Part shown: one piece after another, positions 59,251-64,000 of the stretch
How positions within the stretch are numbered: the stretch's first letter is position 1
How the letters are laid out: each line of letters begins with the position of its first letter
Notes under the pieces: model-generated
The model's database searches: none
The model's input: only the letters and a program-made list of their open reading frames with translations
Told to the model about the DNA's origin: nothing
Source of the DNA: Enterobacter sp. RIT418
GTDB lineage: Bacteria > Pseudomonadota > Gammaproteobacteria > Enterobacterales > Enterobacteriaceae
NCBI RefSeq assembly: GCF_003057745.1
Contig: NZ_QBJD02000001.1
Coordinates: forward strand, 248,001-312,000
Length of the DNA: 64,000 nucleotides
Reading direction: 5' to 3'
Made by a program: the position numbers and the translations under genes

Positions 59251-59964
59251 ATGATTATCACGCTAGATAATGCTTACCAGTCAGAACTTTTTTTGCTTCC
59301 TGCGCGTAATAGTGTAGGGGAGCTTAAAGGTTTAGACGTAATGGCTAACTTTACTGGCGTAGGTACGGATGTCCGTATCCCAACCGAACTGGTTCTCCCT
59401 CATCTTTCTCCTAAAGAAGAGCTGGCGCTGTTTCACGAAAAACTGCAATTGATTGAAAACTGCCAGCTGTTCTTTATTCAGCACCAGCTAATTGCATGGA
59501 TAAATATTACACCTGCAATTGTTGAGTACTTATTAACTGATGATAATGCGGTTTCATTAATGAATCGTTATCCGTTTCTGGAGTTAACTGTTAATGAGAA
59601 CTATCCGGGTTTAAATAGCGGCAAAGACGATCTTACTCTGGCCAGGATGGTAATCCATTTTCCGCTGGTGCTGGCGAATTTTGGCGCGGGCGGGGCATCC
59701 CTGAAAGCCGTTTTTGATGGACTGTTTAAACGCGTGATTGTCGATAAAGGTTTTATTCAACAGCGCGCCCAGGAACTCTCCTTCGATCCGTTTATACGCG
59801 CCATCCTGTGGCAAATAACGCCGCATTGCCAGTCGGTGTTAGTCTCCGGCATTGACGATCACGCCCTGTTGCAGCAGGTTTTGCCCTTTAACTTCTTTGC
59901 CATGCAGGGCAACCTTTGGCCTGCCGTGACGGCAGAGCGCGTGACGTCGCTCGTTCAGGCATAA
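59251..59964 (+). CDS. ydiV: Degenerate EAL protein YdiV, anti-FlhDC factor
   Basis: A 237-residue EAL-like protein, same length as in E. coli and Salmonella. The EAL motif and metal ligands of active cyclic-di-GMP phosphodiesterases are missing (FLLPARN and LDVMANF in place of active motifs). The family binds FlhD and lowers flagellar gene expression. It is clearly less GC-rich than neighbours, and its AT-rich upstream region supports silencing or separate history. Also named rflP. Confidence 0.92.
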   Translation: MIITLDNAYQSELFLLPARNSVGELKGLDVMANFTGVGTDVRIPTELVLPHLSPKEELALFHEKLQLIENCQLFFIQHQLIAWINITPAIVEYLLTDDNAVSLMNRYPFLELTVNENYPGLNSGKDDLTLARMVIHFPLVLANFGAGGASLKAVFDGLFKRVIVDKGFIQQRAQELSFDPFIRAILWQITPHCQSVLVSGIDDHALLQQVLPFNFFAMQGNLWPAVTAERVTSLVQA

Positions 59965-60025
59965 CCTTTCTCTTCGCCCGTGTTTAAGCGCAGGTAAACC
60001 CTCTACACTAAAAGCAGGAGGACCT

Positions 60026-61468
60026 ATGACCCTGTCTTTTACCGCACACTGGCATGACGAACTGCCCGGCTTTTACACCGCGCTAAAACCCACACCGTTA
60101 CAGAATGCTCGCCTTGTCTGGCATAACGCTGCGCTGGCGGACTCGCTCGCCGTTCCCCCGGCGCTGTTTCATCCATCGCAGGGGGCTGGCGTCTGGGGCG
60201 GCGAAACGCTGCTGCCCGGCATGCGGCCTTTGGCGCAGGTCTATAGCGGACATCAGTTCGGCGTCTGGGCCGGCCAGCTCGGCGATGGCCGGGGAATACT
60301 GTTAGGTGAACAACCGCTTGCCGACGGCAGCACGGTAGACTGGCATCTGAAAGGCGCGGGCCTGACGCCGTACTCGCGAATGGGCGATGGCCGCGCGGTG
60401 CTGCGCTCCACGATCAGAGAGGCGCTGGCGTCAGAGGCGATGCACGCTCTGGGTATTCCTACCTCGCGCGCGCTGTCGATAGTGACCAGCGACACGCCGG
60501 TCTACCGCGAAACCGTAGAGCAGGGGGCCATGCTGATGCGCGTGGCGGAAAGCCACCTGCGGTTCGGCCATTTCGAGCATTTCTACTATCGCCGCGAGCC
60601 GGAAAAAGTGCGCCAGCTTGCCGACTACGCCATCCGCCGCCATTGGCCGCATCTGCGGGACGAAGATAACCGCTACATTCACTGGTTCCGGGATATCGTC
60701 GCCCGCACCGCGTCGATGATTGCCCGCTGGCAGAGCGTGGGCTTTGCGCACGGCGTGATGAACACCGACAACATGTCCCTGCTGGGGCTGACCTTCGACT
60801 ACGGTCCGTTTGGTTTCCTGGATGATTATCAGCCCGGCTATATCTGTAACCATTCCGACCATCAGGGGCGCTACCGCTTTGATAATCAGCCGGCGGTCGG
60901 ACTGTGGAACCTTCAGCGCCTTGCGCAGACCCTGTCGCCGTTTATTGACGTCGAGGCGCTGAACGACGCACTCGACGGCTATCAGGAGGTGCTGCTGCGT
61001 GAATATGGCCTGCTGATGCGCGCTAAGCTGGGCCTGGTGACGCAGGAGAAGGGCGATAACGATATCCTGAACGGCCTCTTTTCGCTAATGGCCCGCGAGG
61101 GCAGCGACTATACGCGCACCTTCCGCATGCTGAGCGAAACGGCGCAGCGCGAGGCGGCGTCCCCGCTTCGCGACGAGTTTATCGACCGACAGGCGTTTGA
61201 CGACTGGTTCGCCATTTATCGCGCGCGCCTACTGCAGGAACAGGTTGATGACGATGTGCGTCAGGCAAACATGAAGGCCGTCAACCCGGCGATAGTGCTG
61301 CGCAACTGGCTGGCGCAGCGCGCTATCGAGCAGGCGGAAAAGGGCGAGTACGGCGAGCTTCATCGCCTGCACGCGGCGTTACGCACGCCGTTCGCGGATC
61401 GTGATGATGACTACGCCAGCCGCCCGCCGGACTGGGGCAAGCGGCTGGAAGTGAGCTGCTCAAGCTAG
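60026..61468 (+). CDS. selO: Protein AMPylator SelO (YdiU)
   Basis: A pseudokinase-fold enzyme of 480 residues that transfers AMP from ATP to protein targets, linked to redox homeostasis. Conserved segments are [38 protein letters not shown] and [24 protein letters not shown] (metal and catalytic Asp). A strong AGGAGG ribosome site precedes the ATG. The bacterial protein here ends in SCSS, without selenocysteine. It is convergent with hmuV, overlapping by four bases. Confidence 0.95.
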   Translation: MTLSFTAHWHDELPGFYTALKPTPLQNARLVWHNAALADSLAVPPALFHPSQGAGVWGGETLLPGMRPLAQVYSGHQFGVWAGQLGDGRGILLGEQPLADGSTVDWHLKGAGLTPYSRMGDGRAVLRSTIREALASEAMHALGIPTSRALSIVTSDTPVYRETVEQGAMLMRVAESHLRFGHFEHFYYRREPEKVRQLADYAIRRHWPHLRDEDNRYIHWFRDIVARTASMIARWQSVGFAHGVMNTDNMSLLGLTFDYGPFGFLDDYQPGYICNHSDHQGRYRFDNQPAVGLWNLQRLAQTLSPFIDVEALNDALDGYQEVLLREYGLLMRAKLGLVTQEKGDNDILNGLFSLMAREGSDYTRTFRMLSETAQREAASPLRDEFIDRQAFDDWFAIYRARLLQEQVDDDVRQANMKAVNPAIVLRNWLAQRAIEQAEKGEYGELHRLHAALRTPFADRDDDYASRPPDWGKRLEVSCSS

Positions 61469-62244
61469 GGCGAGAGAAAAACCTGCGGCACGGCGTGGGA
61501 AGGATGCCTGCCGACGTGAACCTGGGCGCCATACCAGCGCGTCAGCGCGTCGGTTTGCAGGACCCGCTCCGGCGTGCCCTGGGACACCATCCGACCCTGG
61601 TGCAACAGCAGGATGCGATCGGCCCACAGCGCCGCAAGGTTAAGATCGTGCAGCACGACGCAGACGTGCAGATGCCCCTCACGCGTTAGCGATGCTAGCA
61701 GGCGCAGCAGATGCTGCTGGTGGTAGAGATCGAGCGCCGAGGTGGGTTCGTCAAGAAATAGCCAGCCGCGCGGCGCGCCGCGATGCCAAAGCTGCGCCAG
61801 CGCGCGGGCAAGCTGGACGCGCTGCTGCTCGCCGCCGGAGAGGGCGTTGTAGTGCCTTCCCGCCAGCGGTGAACAGCCGGTCAGGCGCATTACCTCAGCA
61901 ACGATCGACGGCTCGGGACGCTGGCTCCACGGCGCCCGCCCCATGCCAATCACGGCCTCGACGGGCCAGTCAAAGCCAAGCTGCGCGTGCTGGCGCATTA
62001 CCGCCCGGTAGCGGGAAAGCGTTTCAGGCGACCACTCCTTGAGCGGCTTATTTGCCAGCACGCACTCACCGCCGGTCGGCGTGAGATAGCCCGTCAGCAG
62101 GCGAAGAAGGGTGGATTTTCCCGCGCCGTTCGGCCCAATCAGCGCAACCATTTCGCCGGGAGATAGCGTGAGGGAAACGTTATCAATCAGCACTCGCCCC
62201 GACTGGGTAAACGATATGTTGTCCGCGCAAAACCGTTCAGCCAT
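61465..62244 (-). CDS. hmuV: Heme ABC transporter ATPase HmuV
   Basis: The ATPase of a heme importer, 259 residues. Walker [10 protein letters not shown], signature [15 protein letters not shown] and Walker [13 protein letters not shown]. The ATG at 62244 has GGAGG five bases upstream and overlaps hmuU by eight bases. Assignment to heme rather than siderophore rests on the hmuT-hmuU order and similarity. Confidence 0.88.
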   Translation of the reverse strand: MAERFCADNISFTQSGRVLIDNVSLTLSPGEMVALIGPNGAGKSTLLRLLTGYLTPTGGECVLANKPLKEWSPETLSRYRAVMRQHAQLGFDWPVEAVIGMGRAPWSQRPEPSIVAEVMRLTGCSPLAGRHYNALSGGEQQRVQLARALAQLWHRGAPRGWLFLDEPTSALDLYHQQHLLRLLASLTREGHLHVCVVLHDLNLAALWADRILLLHQGRMVSQGTPERVLQTDALTRWYGAQVHVGRHPSHAVPQVFLSP

Positions 62245-63229
62245 GCTGACCTCCACGACGAAAAATTAGCCACAGGAACCACGGGGCGCCGAGCAGGCTG
62301 GTCAGCAGGCCGACCGGCATCTCCGCCGGGGAGACCAGCGTGCGGGCGATCGTATCCGCGATCAGCAGCAGCAATGCGCCCGCCAGCACGGAGCCGGGGA
62401 TCGCCGCGCGGTGATCGGCCCCAAGCCACATGCGCACCAGGTGCGGCACCACCAGGCCGACAAAGCCGATCACGCCGCTGACGGCAACGGCGGCGGCCAC
62501 CAGCAGCGCGCTGCACAGCAGCAACACGCGCTGAACCACCGCAACGTCTACGCCCAGGTAATGCGCCTCCTCTTCACCCAGCTGCAGCAAATTGAGCGCC
62601 CCGGCAAGCCGCCAGATTACCAGCACCGTTGGGATCGTCAGGGAGGCAACGGCCAGCAGCGTTGACCACTGCGCCTGGCCGAGGCTGCCCATGCCCCACA
62701 GCGAAAGCTGGCGCAGTTGGGCGTCATTGCTGAGCCACGAGAGCACGCCAACCGCGGCGCCGCACAGGGCGTTAATGGCAATTCCCACCAGCAGCAGGCG
62801 GGAGAGCGAGCCGTCGCGCTGCTGGCTCAGGAAGAAAATAACGACCGTCGCCGCCAGCGCGCCAAGAAACGCGGCGAGCATAGGCGCATAGAGCATGATC
62901 AGCGCCGGCAGGGAGAGCGGAAGTACTACCCACAGGGCCACGGCCAGCGCCGCGCCGCTGCTGATCCCTAGCAGGCCGGGGTCGGCCAGCGGGTTACGAA
63001 ACAGCCCCTGCATGACGCAGCCTGAAAGGGCCAGCGACCCGCCGATGACCAGCGCCAGCAGCACGCGGGGCAGGCGGATCGTCAGCCAGATCTGGCGGAG
63101 CGCCTCATCGCCGTGGCTCCACAGCAGGCTGAGCGGGAGGCGCAGCGCGCCAAAGCCGGTTGCCGCGAGCGTCATGCCCGCCAGCAGCGCGGCAAGCGCC
63201 CACAGTGAAAATGCGGTGCGCCGGGCCAT
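62237..63229 (-). CDS. hmuU: Heme ABC transporter permease HmuU
   Basis: A FecCD-family permease of 330 residues with about ten membrane segments and the coupling motif GFVGLVVPHLVRM. Its ATG overlaps the hmuT stop (TGATG). E. coli K-12 lacks this system at this site. Confidence 0.88.
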   Translation of the reverse strand: MARRTAFSLWALAALLAGMTLAATGFGALRLPLSLLWSHGDEALRQIWLTIRLPRVLLALVIGGSLALSGCVMQGLFRNPLADPGLLGISSGAALAVALWVVLPLSLPALIMLYAPMLAAFLGALAATVVIFFLSQQRDGSLSRLLLVGIAINALCGAAVGVLSWLSNDAQLRQLSLWGMGSLGQAQWSTLLAVASLTIPTVLVIWRLAGALNLLQLGEEEAHYLGVDVAVVQRVLLLCSALLVAAAVAVSGVIGFVGLVVPHLVRMWLGADHRAAIPGSVLAGALLLLIADTIARTLVSPAEMPVGLLTSLLGAPWFLWLIFRRGGQHG

Positions 63230-64000
63230 CAGGGCAGCTGTTCCGCTTTGGTTCGCAGGGCCAGAATGGCCTCCGGCGTTCGCACGCTAAAGCCCAGCAG
63301 AGCCATATCGTCAACCACCAGCACCTCCCGGTTGCGTCCCGCGGGGGTATGCGCCAGCCCGTGCAGTTTCCAGAGGCTGGCCTCGCCGCCCATCGCGTCG
63401 ATGCCGTCCTGGGATATCACGACCAGATCGGGACGGCTGGCGATGACGCCTTCCTGCGACAGCGGCTGGTAGCGGCTAAAGCCCTGCATAGCGTTTTGCA
63501 GCCCGGCCGCGCGAATGGCCGCGTCCGCGCCCGTCTGCTGCCCCGCGGCCATGGCGGTCATTCCGCCGTGGCTGAGGATAAACAGCACCCGCTTGTTGAG
63601 CGGGGAGGCGGGCAGCGCCGCCAGCGCGTCACGCAGCGTTTTGCGCAGGATCTCCCCCTGCGCCTCGCGGTGGGTCGCTTCGGCAATGACCCGCACCTTT
63701 TCATCTATCGCGCTCAGCGCACTGTCGGCGGGAACGGTAACAACCTTCACGCCGCTCTGTTCAACCATCCTTAACGCCAGAGCAGGCTGCGCCTGCGCGC
63801 TCGCCAGCACCAGCGTCGGGCGCAGAGATAACATCCCTTCCGCGTTAAGCTGGCGCAAATAGCCGACGTCCGGCAGGGCGTTCGCCGCCTGCGGCCACCG
63901 GCTGGTGCTGTCGCGGCCTACCAGTGACGATTGCGCATCAAGGGCATAGACAATCTCCGTGACGTCTCCCCCGAGCGTCACCATTCGCTCCTGCGCGGCG
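63229..64000 (-). CDS. hmuT: Heme ABC transporter binding protein HmuT, partial
   Basis: The periplasmic heme-binding protein of hmuTUV. About 256 codons are visible and the 5' end lies beyond the right edge; the signal peptide is missing. The frame stays open to 64000, reading AAQERMVTLGGDVTEIVYALD, so the ATG at 63984 is internal. The DSTSRWPQAANALPDVGYLRQLNAEGMLSL stretch is typical of class III binding proteins. The neighbouring hmuR and hmuS are expected outside the window. Confidence 0.87.
   Translation of the reverse strand, partial: AAQERMVTLGGDVTEIVYALDAQSSLVGRDSTSRWPQAANALPDVGYLRQLNAEGMLSLRPTLVLASAQAQPALALRMVEQSGVKVVTVPADSALSAIDEKVRVIAEATHREAQGEILRKTLRDALAALPASPLNKRVLFILSHGGMTAMAAGQQTGADAAIRAAGLQNAMQGFSRYQPLSQEGVIASRPDLVVISQDGIDAMGGEASLWKLHGLAHTPAGRNREVLVVDDMALLGFSVRTPEAILALRTKAEQLP

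Overview
The window is core chromosome of an enteric gamma-proteobacterium. It reads, in reverse, the stretch that in Escherichia coli runs from the heme/selO side of btuC through thrS, katE, chb, ast and gdhA to gapA. Protein lengths, catalytic residue numbers and gene order are near those of E. coli. The GC-rich codon use, the CCCTCTCCC palindromic repeats, the chitinase, the succinylarginine pathway and a heme ABC transporter beside selO point to the Enterobacter/Lelliottia/Leclercia group; the genus is inferred. I see no rRNA, tRNA, insertion sequence, prophage or CRISPR array.

Region 1 (1-13.3 kb): yeaD and gapA, divergent msrB-yeaC, a secreted family 18 chitinase, pncA-ansA, sppA, divergent ydjA, selD-topB, and gdhA. 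The E. coli ydjE-ydjL cluster between yeaC and pncA is missing and the chitinase lies there instead. Region 2 (13.5-21.6 kb): ynjH, nudG, ynjA-ynjF, ynjE, the ynjB-ynjC-ynjD ABC transporter, one TVP38/TMEM64 membrane protein and xthA. ynjA has moved relative to E. coli, and ydjX, ydjY and ynjI are absent.

Region 3 (21.6-32.6 kb): the arginine succinyltransferase operon astCADBE behind a clear sigma-54 promoter, then spy, ves, SOS-controlled cho, a structured non-coding segment, nadE and osmE. Region 4 (32.7-43.1 kb): the chitobiose operon chbBCARFG, katE, cedA, tcyP and SOS-controlled ydjM. The chitinase and the chb operon together could take chitin to phosphorylated sugar, and both carry sequence complementary to the small RNA ChiX.

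Region 5 (43.2-48.5 kb): hxpB, yniB, yniA, ydiZ (GhoS-like), pfkB, ydiY and two very small membrane-protein genes, yniD and a yncL-like gene. Region 6 (48.5-58.9 kb): the translation cluster thrS-infC-rpmI-rplT-pheM-pheST-ihfA with its RNA control elements (thrS operator, AUU start of infC, pheM attenuator), then btuCED-nlpC. Region 7 (59-64 kb): ydiV, selO and a heme ABC transporter hmuTUV that runs off the right edge.

The window is mostly well-known housekeeping DNA. The points most worth following are the ChiX-like pairing site over the chitinase ribosome binding site, a roughly 160-base structured element between cho and nadE bounded by an inverted repeat, the dispersed palindromic repeat family, the two tiny membrane-protein genes, and several unexplained hairpins upstream of selD and ydiY.
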